NCBI GenBank assembly: GCA_023461135.1 | Contig: JAEWNX010000452.1 | Location: 1-15,934, forward strand | Source of the DNA: Pseudomonadota bacterium | GTDB lineage: Bacteria; Pseudomonadota; Alphaproteobacteria; Caulobacterales; Aquidulcibacteraceae | DNA length: 15,934 bases | Direction: 5' to 3' | Shown here: in pieces, positions 7,325 through 14,206 of the stretch | Position numbering within the stretch: position 1 is the first letter of the stretch | Layout of the letters: each line of letters begins with the position of its first letter | Made by a program: the position numbers and the translations under genes | Notes under the pieces: generated by a model | The model's database searches: none | Told to the model about the DNA's origin: nothing | Seen by the model: the letters and a program-made list of their open reading frames with translations, nothing else

Positions 7325-8199
7325 GCTCGTCCGCAGGCGACCAGGCCCATGCGCGTGTCAACGCCAGGATGGTTGAACGCAGCGCGAAACCGGCTCGCGT
7401 CGGCCTCCAGGCTGCGCACCAGCGGCGGCGGGCCGAACGTCTCGAACCCCGGCAACGCAAACAACCGCGCGGGCCGCCCCATGCCTTGGCGCAACAGCGC
7501 GGCCATTTCCGGCGTCGACACCGCAGGCTCGTCAGCGACATGAAACACGCCCACCGGCGCAGCTTGGCTTTCCAGCACGGCGATGATGGCGTGGACCAGC
7601 GACGGCAGCGCAATCAGGCTGCGCCTGTTTTTGATGCCCCCGAACGGCAACGGTGCAGGCGAATCCAGCCGGCCCAGGAACTTCGCAAGATTGCCTTTGG
7701 CGTTCGCCGCATAAACCAGCGGCGGACGCAACACGACGGGCCGCAGCGCGTCGCGCGCGAGCACGATGCGCTCGGCTTCCAGCTTCGATCGCCCATAGAC
7801 ATCCGCAGGCCGTGGCTCATCGTCTTCGCGCAATGGCGCGCCTTCGCTGGTCTCGGCGCACGCCTTCATGGAACTGACAAAGATGAACCGCTCGACGCCC
7901 GCGGCGGTCGCTTGCTCGACCAGTTCAGCCGTGCCGCCGACAATCCCGCGCCGCAGCTCGTCATCTGGAAAATACGAGTTCGACGGGCCCGCCAGATGCA
8001 CGACCGTGCGCACGCCGTTCAGCGCGCGCGCCCAATCGGCGCCCGCGCCCATCTCGCCGACGACATAGTCTTGCGGACCCCGCGCCTGCCGGCGTTGCGA
8101 CACGCGCACATTCCAAGTCGGCGCGAGCGCCTGTATCAAGGCGGCGGCGACGAAGCCTGTCCCGCCCGTCACCAGCACAGGATAAGCCGATGCGCGCAC
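7306..8199 (-). CDS. NAD-dependent epimerase/dehydratase (extended SDR), nucleotide-sugar modifying
   Basis: The 297-residue protein has the Rossmann NAD-binding motif VTGGTGFVAAAL (10-21; third glycine of GxxGxxG is alanine), HLAGPS (68-73), the active-site serine segment FVSSMKA (107-113) and the catalytic YGRSK (Y135, K139), followed by RPPLVYA. These fit extended SDRs acting on UDP- or dTDP-sugars: 4-epimerases, 4,6-dehydratases or 4-reductases. It is short for GalE (about 330-340). Which reaction it runs is unclear. Next to a PglA/CapM-like GT, a role in making an N-acetylated amino-sugar donor or its 4-keto/4-epimer form is plausible but inferred. The start is GTG 8199, with GGAG about 9 nt upstream; the Rossmann strand begins seven residues later, as expected. 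It is the first gene of the three-gene minus-strand operon and diverges from the AGE-family gene at 8330. Confidence 0.88.
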   Translation of the reverse strand: MRASAYPVLVTGGTGFVAAALIQALAPTWNVRVSQRRQARGPQDYVVGEMGAGADWARALNGVRTVVHLAGPSNSYFPDDELRRGIVGGTAELVEQATAAGVERFIFVSSMKACAETSEGAPLREDDEPRPADVYGRSKLEAERIVLARDALRPVVLRPPLVYAANAKGNLAKFLGRLDSPAPLPFGGIKNRRSLIALPSLVHAIIAVLESQAAPVGVFHVADEPAVSTPEMAALLRQGMGRPARLFALPGFETFGPPPLVRSLEADASRFRAAFNHPGVDTRMGLVACGRAWRDAH

Positions 8200-8329
8200 G
8201 CCTGTCTCCAGCGTCCAAGCCCGCTCGGCTTGCCGCGCCCGGCTGTAACAAGAGCGGTAACGAACTGGCTACCCTGCTGCGCGGATTATCAGGCAAAGCA
8301 AGGCACGCTGGCGCCATGAACTTCATCCC

Positions 8330-9490
8330 GTGACCGAATCGCTCAAACACGCCGCCGGCGCTGCGCGCGTCTGGCTGTTCGAGCACGCGCTGCCGATCTG
8401 GTGGGAGCGCGGGTACGACCGCGTCGCACGCTGCTTCCACGAACGGCTCAACCTGGATGGCGGCCCCGCCGCGCCCGAACCGCGGCGCGTACGCGTGCAG
8501 GCGCGCCAAACCTTCGTCTATGCGCTGGCTGGGCGCCTGGGCTGGAGCGGGCCTTGGCGGGAGGCGGTGGAAGCCGGGGCGAACATCCTCCTTAGACGCG
8601 CACTGCGGCCCGATGGCGGCACGCGCCATCTGCTCGCGCCTGACGGCGCCCCGCTCGACGACCGCCGCGACCTCTATGACGCCGCCTTCGTGCTGCTGGG
8701 ACTATCCGAAGCTGCGCGGGCGCTCGACAAGCGCCCCGACCTGATCGATGCGGCGACACGCCTCGAAGGATGGGTCCACTGGTACTGGGCTCATCCCGAG
8801 GGCGGCTTTGAGGAAGGCGAGGTCTGTCCCTCCCCGCCGCGTCGCCAGAACCCGCACATGCATTTCCTGGAAGCGCTGCTTTCCTTCCACGAGACAACCG
8901 GCGACGCCCTTCACCTCGCGCGCGCCAGCGACTTGGCGCAGCTCTTCGGCGACAAGCTGTTCGACGCCGCGCACGGCGCGCTGCCCGAATTCTACGATGA
9001 AACCTGGCGCCCGATGTCCGATCGGCTCGGCCGCGTCGTCGAGCCCGGCCATCATTTTGAGTGGTGCTGGCTCCTTCACCGCTGGCGCGCGCTTGGCGGT
9101 GAAGATTTTACGGCCGAAGCCGAACGGCTGCGCAGCCACGCGGAAACGCATGGCGTCGAGAACGGCGCGGCGTGCGACGAAATCCTCATCGATGGCGGCG
9201 CCTCGAAAAAAACCGCGCGGCTGTGGCCGCAAACGGAGCGCCTCAAGGCAAACCTCATCCGCTTCGAAACCACCGGCGACGCCGAAGCCGCGGCCGCGGC
9301 GCTTGAGGCCTACGAGATGATCCGCGCCTTCTGCGACACGTCCACGCCCGGCCTTTGGTACGATTTGCGCACGCCGGACGGCGCGTTCATTCGCGAACCG
9401 GCGCGTGCGTCCAGCTTCTACCACATTGCGCTTGCGCTCAGCGAACTCATCCGCGTGGGCGAAGCCTCAGGTCAGGACACCCGCTCATAG
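8330..9490 (+). CDS. AGE-family sugar epimerase/isomerase (N-acylglucosamine 2-epimerase type)
   Basis: The 386-residue protein should fold as an (alpha/alpha)6 barrel and interconvert aldose/ketose or 2-epimers, such as GlcNAc/ManNAc, mannose/fructose or mannose-6-phosphate/fructose-6-phosphate. Family motifs in order: ARQTFVYA (58-65, with R59), NPHMHFLEA (174-182, with H178 and E181), EPGHHFEWCWLL (238-249, with H241 and E244), LWPQTERLKA (298-307) and SFYHIALAL (362-370, with H365). The Arg and His residues match the active-site set known from AGE and YihS-type enzymes, so it is probably active; the substrate is not decidable. The start is GTG 8330 with no obvious Shine-Dalgarno. A five-codon frame from ATG 8316 ends at a TGA overlapping this GTG, which may couple initiation. 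It diverges from the SDR gene, and its last 19 nt overlap the convergent DUF3108 gene. Likely role: supply of a sugar precursor for the nearby glycan genes. Confidence 0.9.
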   Translation: MTESLKHAAGAARVWLFEHALPIWWERGYDRVARCFHERLNLDGGPAAPEPRRVRVQARQTFVYALAGRLGWSGPWREAVEAGANILLRRALRPDGGTRHLLAPDGAPLDDRRDLYDAAFVLLGLSEAARALDKRPDLIDAATRLEGWVHWYWAHPEGGFEEGEVCPSPPRRQNPHMHFLEALLSFHETTGDALHLARASDLAQLFGDKLFDAAHGALPEFYDETWRPMSDRLGRVVEPGHHFEWCWLLHRWRALGGEDFTAEAERLRSHAETHGVENGAACDEILIDGGASKKTARLWPQTERLKANLIRFETTGDAEAAAAALEAYEMIRAFCDTSTPGLWYDLRTPDGAFIREPARASSFYHIALALSELIRVGEASGQDTRS

Positions 9491-10230
9491 CTGCGCAGAT
9501 TGAGCTGCGCTTGGCCGAGCGGCGTCGGCACTGTCAGGCGAAGTGGCGGGGCAAAGCCCGGCTCTGCGGGCAACGCGAACCAGGCTTCCGCCACAGGCAC
9601 GCGCGCGCGGTCGAAATTGTCGCTGAAGCCGGCGATCGGCTCATAGCGGAATTGGCATAACAGGGCCGGTCCATTGTAGCCGCCGCCGTTGAACGTCCCT
9701 TGCGACTGCGGCGCGACGGCGAGCCGATAATGCTGACGCCCGTCGAACACCAGCACCGAGCCGCGGCACGCGCGCGCCGCGCCGATCTGGCGGCCGAGCG
9801 CGAACACGCCGCTCAACGGATCGTACGAGCCCCTCTGCTGCGCCAATGTAGCAGCCGGCGCGCCCATGTCGCCGTAGCTCGGCGCGATCTCCGCCGCGAC
9901 GCCGGCGCTCCCGCGATTCATCTGGATGCGGCGGAACTTGCTCGCGTAGGCATGCGAGATGTCATAGCGCGTCCAGGCGATTTCGGCGCCGCTGAGCGAG
10001 CCGGTGGACGCCGCCGTGATCTCCGTCTGATCGAACAGACGCGCCAAGCCTGACGTGCGCAGATTTGCGCGCGCAGCGTAGCGGGTAGCGTTGGCGGTGA
10101 TTTCGTAGCTCGCGGTGCCCAGCACGACGACGCCGAGCACTTCGGCCTGATAATTCAGCCGATATGTCTCAGCGTGCGCAGGCGCGGACAGAAGGCACGC
10201 GACTGCGAATACACAAGCCAAAAAGCGCAT
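9472..10230 (-). CDS. DUF3108 domain periplasmic protein
   Basis: The 252-residue protein has a clear signal peptide (MRFLACVFAVACLLSAPAHA, cleaved before ETYRL), so it is exported, probably periplasmic. The mature part is rich in beta strands and fits DUF3108: an opening YRLNYQAEVLGVVVLGTASYEI, a central DPLSGVFALG segment, then LVFDGRQHYRL and a tail of strands ending in LRSYERVS. DUF3108 proteins occur widely in proteobacteria, and no biochemical activity is established that I can cite. Two cysteines (ARACRGS and LLCQFRY) could form a disulfide in the periplasm. Its 3' end overlaps the convergent AGE-family gene by 19 nt. Upstream is a 109-bp gap with a nested inverted repeat and then an unknown membrane protein on the same strand. 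Function unknown. Confidence 0.85.
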   Translation of the reverse strand: MRFLACVFAVACLLSAPAHAETYRLNYQAEVLGVVVLGTASYEITANATRYAARANLRTSGLARLFDQTEITAASTGSLSGAEIAWTRYDISHAYASKFRRIQMNRGSAGVAAEIAPSYGDMGAPAATLAQQRGSYDPLSGVFALGRQIGAARACRGSVLVFDGRQHYRLAVAPQSQGTFNGGGYNGPALLCQFRYEPIAGFSDNFDRARVPVAEAWFALPAEPGFAPPLRLTVPTPLGQAQLNLRSYERVS

Positions 10231-10259
10231 CGAATCCGTCCGCCCAGAAGGTCGAAGGC

Positions 10260-10270
10260 TGGGTAACCCA
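10260..10270. other. 11-bp palindrome in the DUF3108 gene leader
   Basis: TGGGT-A-ACCCA is a perfect palindrome about 30 bp upstream of the DUF3108 start (10230). Its place and symmetry would suit a small operator half-pair or a leader hairpin, but it could be chance. No regulator gene is near. Confidence 0.25.
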
Positions 10271-10271
10271 C

Positions 10272-10318
10272 ACGTGCGCGCAAGTCACGGCGCAAGCGCG
10301 CGAAAGCGCGACGCACGT
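10272..10318 (-). other. Nested inverted repeats upstream of the DUF3108 gene
   Basis: The outer arms ACGTGCG (10272-10278) and CGCACGT (10312-10318) pair perfectly. Inside them, CGCGC (10297-10301) and GCGCG (10306-10310) form a second stem with a 4-nt loop (GAAA on the plus strand, TTTC in the minus-strand transcript). It lies 22 nt past the stop of the gene at 10340-10918 and about 40 nt before the DUF3108 start. It may therefore be a terminator-like structure or part of the DUF3108 leader. No U-run follows on the minus strand. Confidence 0.35.
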
Positions 10319-10339
10319 ACTGTCGCTTGGGGATGACGC

Positions 10340-10918
10340 TTAGTAGGTCTCGTGCGCGAGCAGGAGATCCGCCAGCTCCAAGTGCGGATCGCGATAGCTC
10401 GGATCGACGCCGCCGGCGAGGCTGATCGGCTGCAGCGTCGCTTGCACGACCGGCGTCAGCGCGGCTTCAACATGCGCAGGCGCGGCCGCTGCGAACGTTT
10501 CCGGTTCGCTCGTACGAAGACGCAGACCGCTGTCGGCTTGCGCCGTTTGCTGCGCCGGCGCGAACGTCACCAAGTCGCCGCTCAGGGCGAGCGAGCGAAT
10601 GTATTCGATCTTCGCTTCCGTCGCCGCGCGCGTAATCTCGAGCGAAGCCGTGGTGCGGGCGAGCTGATTGTGAATATCGGATAGTTCTTGCGCGCTCAGC
10701 GGCGCGGGATACGGCGGCAGGCTCGCATAGGGATCGTCTGCAGTGGCGCTGTTAGTATCGAGACCGAAACCAGAAGCGAGGCTGGTGCCCACCATGCCGC
10801 CAAGGCCGGCCGGAGAGAAAATCGTGACGGCGAGAACCGTGGCGGCGACGCCGGTCAACCCGGACTTCACCACCGTGTCACGCACCTCGCGCCCATAGTC
10901 GGCTGGCTTGTCAGTCAT
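10340..10918 (-). CDS. Hypothetical single-pass membrane protein
   Basis: I do not recognise this 192-residue protein. It starts at an ATG with GGGAG about 6 nt upstream, so it is a convincing gene. A charged N-terminus (MTDKPADYGREVRDTVVK) is followed by one hydrophobic, glycine-rich segment at about residues 19-50, with no signal-peptidase site I trust, so it is probably anchored with an inner-membrane helix. Next come a Pro/Ala linker (DDPYASLPPYPAPLS, 61-75) and a helical region with heptad-like spacing (ELSDIHNQLARTTASLEIT, about 78-96). An Ala/Thr/Val-rich low-complexity part follows, and the tail is LELADLLLAHETY. No enzyme motif is visible. It is divergent from the O-antigen ligase gene, with 182 bp between them, and co-directional with the DUF3108 gene. 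A structural or interaction role at the envelope is the most I can infer. Confidence 0.7.
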   Translation of the reverse strand: MTDKPADYGREVRDTVVKSGLTGVAATVLAVTIFSPAGLGGMVGTSLASGFGLDTNSATADDPYASLPPYPAPLSAQELSDIHNQLARTTASLEITRAATEAKIEYIRSLALSGDLVTFAPAQQTAQADSGLRLRTSEPETFAAAAPAHVEAALTPVVQATLQPISLAGGVDPSYRDPHLELADLLLAHETY

Positions 10919-11100
10919 CTACCGCTCCCACGGGCGCATCCGGGCGCGCGCCGTCCCGCCTGGTCCCCTATACGCGCCAGAGGCGTAACAAAGCTTAAAT
11001 CTCGCCCGGCGCCAAGGGCTAAGACAGGCTATCCGGTGACGATGCTGAAATGTCGTCTACAGAATGAGACACTGGCAGACTCAAATGATCGGGAGGCCTT
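10919..11100. promoter_or_regulatory. Divergent intergenic region expected to hold two promoters
   Basis: These 182 bp separate divergently transcribed genes, so promoters for both directions should lie here. The middle (about 10967-11000) is AT-richer than its surroundings. It contains TATACG on the plus strand, readable as TATAGG-like on the minus strand after the first G, and GCTTAAAT. I cannot match a -35/-10 pair with confidence. GGGAGG at 11091-11096 is a good Shine-Dalgarno for the GTG at 11101. Confidence 0.4.
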
Positions 11101-12219
11101 GTGATCGGCGGGTTCGCGCGCGCCACGTTCTTCGTTCTGTTGCCCGCGGTCGGGGTCGGCGGGGCGCTCGGTTTACCCGTACTGATTTTCCTGGCGGGGG
11201 CGTTTTCCCTGCGGCCTTCGCGCCTGCGGCAAGACTTTGAAACCAGCCCCGCGGCAGTGCGCCTGCTGCTGGCTTTCGCGTGGTTGGCCATCTTCTCGGC
11301 GGTGTGGTCGGCGCACGATGCGTCGGCGCAAGCGGCCAAGATCGCCGTCCTCTCCTGCTTCGGCCTGCTGTTCGCTACCGAGGCCTCCAAGGACGCGCGG
11401 CTCACCCTGGCGAGCGGTGTCGCCGCCTTTTCCGTGCTGGCGGCGCTGTTGGCCATCGAGGCGCTCGGCGGCCTGCCGCTCAACCGGGCCGCACAACCGG
11501 ATACCGATATCGACGAACTCGGCCGCAACGTCAGCCGCGCGGCCAGCCTCTTGTTGGCGCTCACCTGGGGCGCGGCAGGCGCGCTCATCACCCGGTCCGG
11601 CGCCGTCTGGAAACTCGCCACCGTTGCGGTCTTGGCGGCCGGCGGGTTCGTCTCGCTCCAATTCGGCCAGTTCGCAAACACCATCGGCTTCATCGCCGGC
11701 CTGGTGGCTTTCCTGGGCGCCTATTTGGCGCCGCGCCTCGTGCTCACCGCCGTGGTTTGCGGATTGCTGCTGTGGCTCGTTGGCGCGCCCTTCGCCACGC
11801 CGCTGCTCGCCTCCGCCATTGACGCGGAAGCCCTGCCCCGCAGCTGGGGTGAGCGGGTCGAAATCTGGAGCTATGTCTGCGAGCGCATCTGGGAGCGGCC
11901 CTGGATCGGCCACGGCCTGGACGCAGCGCGCGCCCACATCCCCGCCATTCCCGTCCACCCCCACAGCGCCAGCCTGCAAGTCTGGTTCGAGGTGGGGGGC
12001 GTCGGCGTGCTTCTGGCCGGCGCGCTGCTCGTGGCTGGCTGGCGCGATATCGTACGGCGCTTCGGCGACAATCGTCCCGCCGCAGCCGCGGCCGCGGGTA
12101 CACTGGCTGCACTCGGCGTCGTCGCAAACATCAGCTTCAACCTCTGGGCTGAATGGTGGCTCGCGGCGATGTTCGTCGCCGCTGGCGTCGTCGGCGCGCT
12201 CGGCCGGTCGCCCAGCTAG
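11101..12219 (+). CDS. O-antigen ligase/polymerase-like polytopic membrane protein (Wzy/WaaL superfamily)
   Basis: The 372-residue inner-membrane protein has about ten hydrophobic segments (for example 8-36, 53-70, 80-92, 103-121, 148-164, 171-186, 193-230, 298-314, 328-346 and 350-366). Between the later helices lies a periplasmic loop with the Wzy_C/WaaL signature: ERVEIWSY (R252), RPWIGHGLDAARA (266-278) and VHPHSASLQVWFEVGGVG (285-302, with H286 and H288). In this superfamily the conserved Arg and His serve either transfer of undecaprenyl-linked glycan to an acceptor or glycan polymerisation. Sequence alone does not separate ligase from polymerase. The start is GTG 11101 with GGGAGG 4 nt upstream. 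The UDP-GlcA epimerase gene follows 81 nt later on the same strand, supporting a role in an acidic surface polysaccharide. No flippase or chain-length regulator is in the window. Confidence 0.87.
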   Translation: MIGGFARATFFVLLPAVGVGGALGLPVLIFLAGAFSLRPSRLRQDFETSPAAVRLLLAFAWLAIFSAVWSAHDASAQAAKIAVLSCFGLLFATEASKDARLTLASGVAAFSVLAALLAIEALGGLPLNRAAQPDTDIDELGRNVSRAASLLLALTWGAAGALITRSGAVWKLATVAVLAAGGFVSLQFGQFANTIGFIAGLVAFLGAYLAPRLVLTAVVCGLLLWLVGAPFATPLLASAIDAEALPRSWGERVEIWSYVCERIWERPWIGHGLDAARAHIPAIPVHPHSASLQVWFEVGGVGVLLAGALLVAGWRDIVRRFGDNRPAAAAAAGTLAALGVVANISFNLWAEWWLAAMFVAAGVVGALGRSPS

Positions 12220-12300
12220 AGGCGTCAGGTTGCTTTTGAAGGGCGTGGCGCCTATCGAAGCGCTCAGTACAGCGCCCCCCGCGCGACAAGCACGAGCCTG

Positions 12301-13311
12301 ATGACCCCCATCCTGGTGACTGGCGCGGCCGGCTTCATCGGCTATCACCTCGCCGAGCGTCTGCTCGCCGAGGGCAAAGGCGTCGTCGGTCTCGACAATC
12401 TCAGCGACTATTATGACGTCGAGCTGAAACGCGCCCGTCTCGCGCGCCTGCAAGCGCAGCCTAACTTCACGTTCGCGCAGCTCGATCTAGCCAATGACGA
12501 CGCGCTCGGCGCCCTGTTTGCGCAGCACGGCTTCAAACGCGTCTTCAATCTCGCGGCGCAAGCAGGCGTGCGGTATTCGCTGATCAACCCGCAAGCCTAT
12601 ATCCACTCCAATGTCGCCGGCTTCACCGCTCTGCTTGAGGCGTGCCGCCACCACAAGGTCGAGCACCTCGTCTTTGCATCGTCGAGTTCAGTATATGGCG
12701 CAGTGACGGCGACGCCGTTTTCCGTGCACCAGAACGTCGACCATCCGCTCAACGTCTACGCCGCCACCAAGAAGGCGAACGAGTTGCTCGCGCACGTCTA
12801 CGCGCATCTCTACGCACTGCCCGTCACCGGCCTTCGCTTCTTCACCGTGTACGGTCCGTGGGGACGGCCGGACATGGCCGCCTTCATGTTCACCAAGGCC
12901 ATTCTGGCGGGCGAACCGATCAACGTGTTCGGCAAAGGCGAGATGGAGCGCGACTTCACCTATATCGACGACATCGTCGAAGCCGTCGCCCGCACCGGCG
13001 ACCGTATTCCGTCGCCCGACCCGAAGTGGAGCGGAAACAGGCCCGATCCCGCCACCTCCAACGCGCCTTATCGCCTCTACAACATCGGCAATCACACGCC
13101 GCTAAAGGTGAATCGCCTGATCGAGGTCATCGAGCAACACACCGGCAAGCGCGCCATCCGCAACGAGATGCCGGTACAGCCCGGCGAAGTGCCGGCCACG
13201 TTCGCCGACGTCGACGATCTGGCGCGCGATGTCGGCTTTGCGCCGAAGACGCCGCTCGAAACCGGTATCCGAAAATTCGTCGATTGGTATCGTGACTTCT
13301 ATGGCGTCTGA
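12301..13311 (+). CDS. UDP-glucuronate 4-epimerase (extended SDR)
   Basis: The predicted reaction is UDP-glucuronate to UDP-galacturonate, giving a precursor for acidic surface polysaccharide in the cytoplasm. The 336-residue length is normal. Visible are the NAD-binding motif [14 protein letters not shown] (6-19), the segment [17 protein letters not shown] (31-47), highly typical of UDP-GlcA 4-epimerases (LspL/CapI type), [11 protein letters not shown] (84-94), active-site SSSSVYG (127-133) and YAATK (Y153, K157), then [15 protein letters not shown] and [13 protein letters not shown] plain UDP-Glc 4-epimerase would lack the DYYD and GVRYS features, so this is a confident subfamily call. The start is ATG 12301 with a weak Shine-Dalgarno; the Rossmann strand starts at residue 3. 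The stop codon lies within the first codons of cysD (11-nt overlap), which suggests co-translation with the sulfate-activation genes. Confidence 0.93.
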   Translation: MTPILVTGAAGFIGYHLAERLLAEGKGVVGLDNLSDYYDVELKRARLARLQAQPNFTFAQLDLANDDALGALFAQHGFKRVFNLAAQAGVRYSLINPQAYIHSNVAGFTALLEACRHHKVEHLVFASSSSVYGAVTATPFSVHQNVDHPLNVYAATKKANELLAHVYAHLYALPVTGLRFFTVYGPWGRPDMAAFMFTKAILAGEPINVFGKGEMERDFTYIDDIVEAVARTGDRIPSPDPKWSGNRPDPATSNAPYRLYNIGNHTPLKVNRLIEVIEQHTGKRAIRNEMPVQPGEVPATFADVDDLARDVGFAPKTPLETGIRKFVDWYRDFYGV

Positions 13312-14206
13312 GACGCGTCTTTCTCACCTCAAAGCGCTCGAAGCGGAAAGCATCCACATCCTGCGCGAGGTCGCCGCGGAAACCGAGCGGCCGGTCATGC
13401 TCTATTCCATGGGCAAGGACAGCTCGGTGCTGCTGCGGCTCGCCGAGAAAGCGTTCTTTCCCGCCAGGCAACCCTTCCCGCTCCTCCACGTCGACACAAC
13501 CTGGAAATTCCGCGACATGTACGCGATGCGCGATGCAGTCGCGAAGCAGCACACGTTGGTGGTGTTCCGCAATCCCGACGCCGAAGCGAAAAACATCAAT
13601 CCCTTCGACCATGGCTCGGAAACGCACACGCACATCTGGAAAACGGAAGGTCTGCGCCAGGCGCTCGCCGCATACGGCTACGACGCGGCCATCGGCGGCG
13701 CGCGGCGCGATGAAGAGAAGAGCCGCGCCAAGGAGCGCATTTTCTCCGTGCGCTCGTCCCACCAGCGCTGGGATCCCAAGAACCAGCGCCCCGAACTCTG
13801 GAGCCTCTACAACACCAAGAAGCGCGCCGGTGAGAGCTTCCGCGTCTTCCCGCTCTCGAACTGGACCGAACTCGATGTGTGGCAATACATCGAGGCCGAG
13901 AACATCCCGATCGTGCCGCTCTATTTCGCGGCCGAACGCCAAGTCGTGCGCCGCGCCGGCGCCTGGATCATGGTCGACGACGAACGCATGCGGCTCGAGC
14001 CGGGCGAAAAGTCCGAGCTGCGCGTCGTCCGCTTCAGGACGCTCGGCTGTTATCCCCTCTCCGGGGCCGTCGAGAGCAACGCCAAGAGCGTCACCGACAT
14101 CGTCAACGAGATCATCGAGTCCCGCGCCAGCGAACGCCAAGGCCGCCTGATCGACAGCGACACGCCCTCCTCGATGGAGAAGAAGAAGCGGGACGGCTAT
14201 TTCTGA
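13301..14206 (+). CDS. cysD: Sulfate adenylyltransferase subunit 2
   Basis: CysD, with the GTPase CysN, adenylates sulfate with ATP to form APS, the first step of assimilatory sulfate reduction and of PAPS synthesis. The 301-residue product is nearly the length of E. coli CysD (302). It has the PP-loop [12 protein letters not shown] (34-45), [69 protein letters not shown] and the closing [12 protein letters not shown], all standard CysD blocks. I chose ATG 13301 because homology begins a few residues later. The frame stays open back to 13229, but that adds 24 basic residues of no family character read from inside the epimerase gene. The start overlaps the epimerase stop by 11 nt. The final TGA shares its A with the ATG of cysNC (TGATG), so the two are translationally coupled. 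Confidence 0.97.
   Translation: MASETRLSHLKALEAESIHILREVAAETERPVMLYSMGKDSSVLLRLAEKAFFPARQPFPLLHVDTTWKFRDMYAMRDAVAKQHTLVVFRNPDAEAKNINPFDHGSETHTHIWKTEGLRQALAAYGYDAAIGGARRDEEKSRAKERIFSVRSSHQRWDPKNQRPELWSLYNTKKRAGESFRVFPLSNWTELDVWQYIEAENIPIVPLYFAAERQVVRRAGAWIMVDDERMRLEPGEKSELRVVRFRTLGCYPLSGAVESNAKSVTDIVNEIIESRASERQGRLIDSDTPSSMEKKKRDGYF

Noticed and set aside
12260..12275. GCGCT-CAGTAC-AGCGC hairpin upstream of the UDP-GlcA epimerase gene
   Set aside because: A 5-bp stem in GC-rich DNA without a U-tract, and likely co-transcription of the flanking genes, make it too weak to call.
11173..12453. A 426-codon open minus-strand frame over the O-antigen ligase-like gene
   Set aside because: Its product is a Gln/Gly/Glu/Arg-rich sequence typical of antisense reading of a hydrophobic gene; the plus-strand frame has transmembrane segments and the ligase loop motifs.
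13229..13300. An upstream start for cysD adding 24 residues
   Set aside because: The added part is Arg/Ser-rich, read from inside the epimerase gene, and not part of the CysD family. ATG 13301 gives the normal length.
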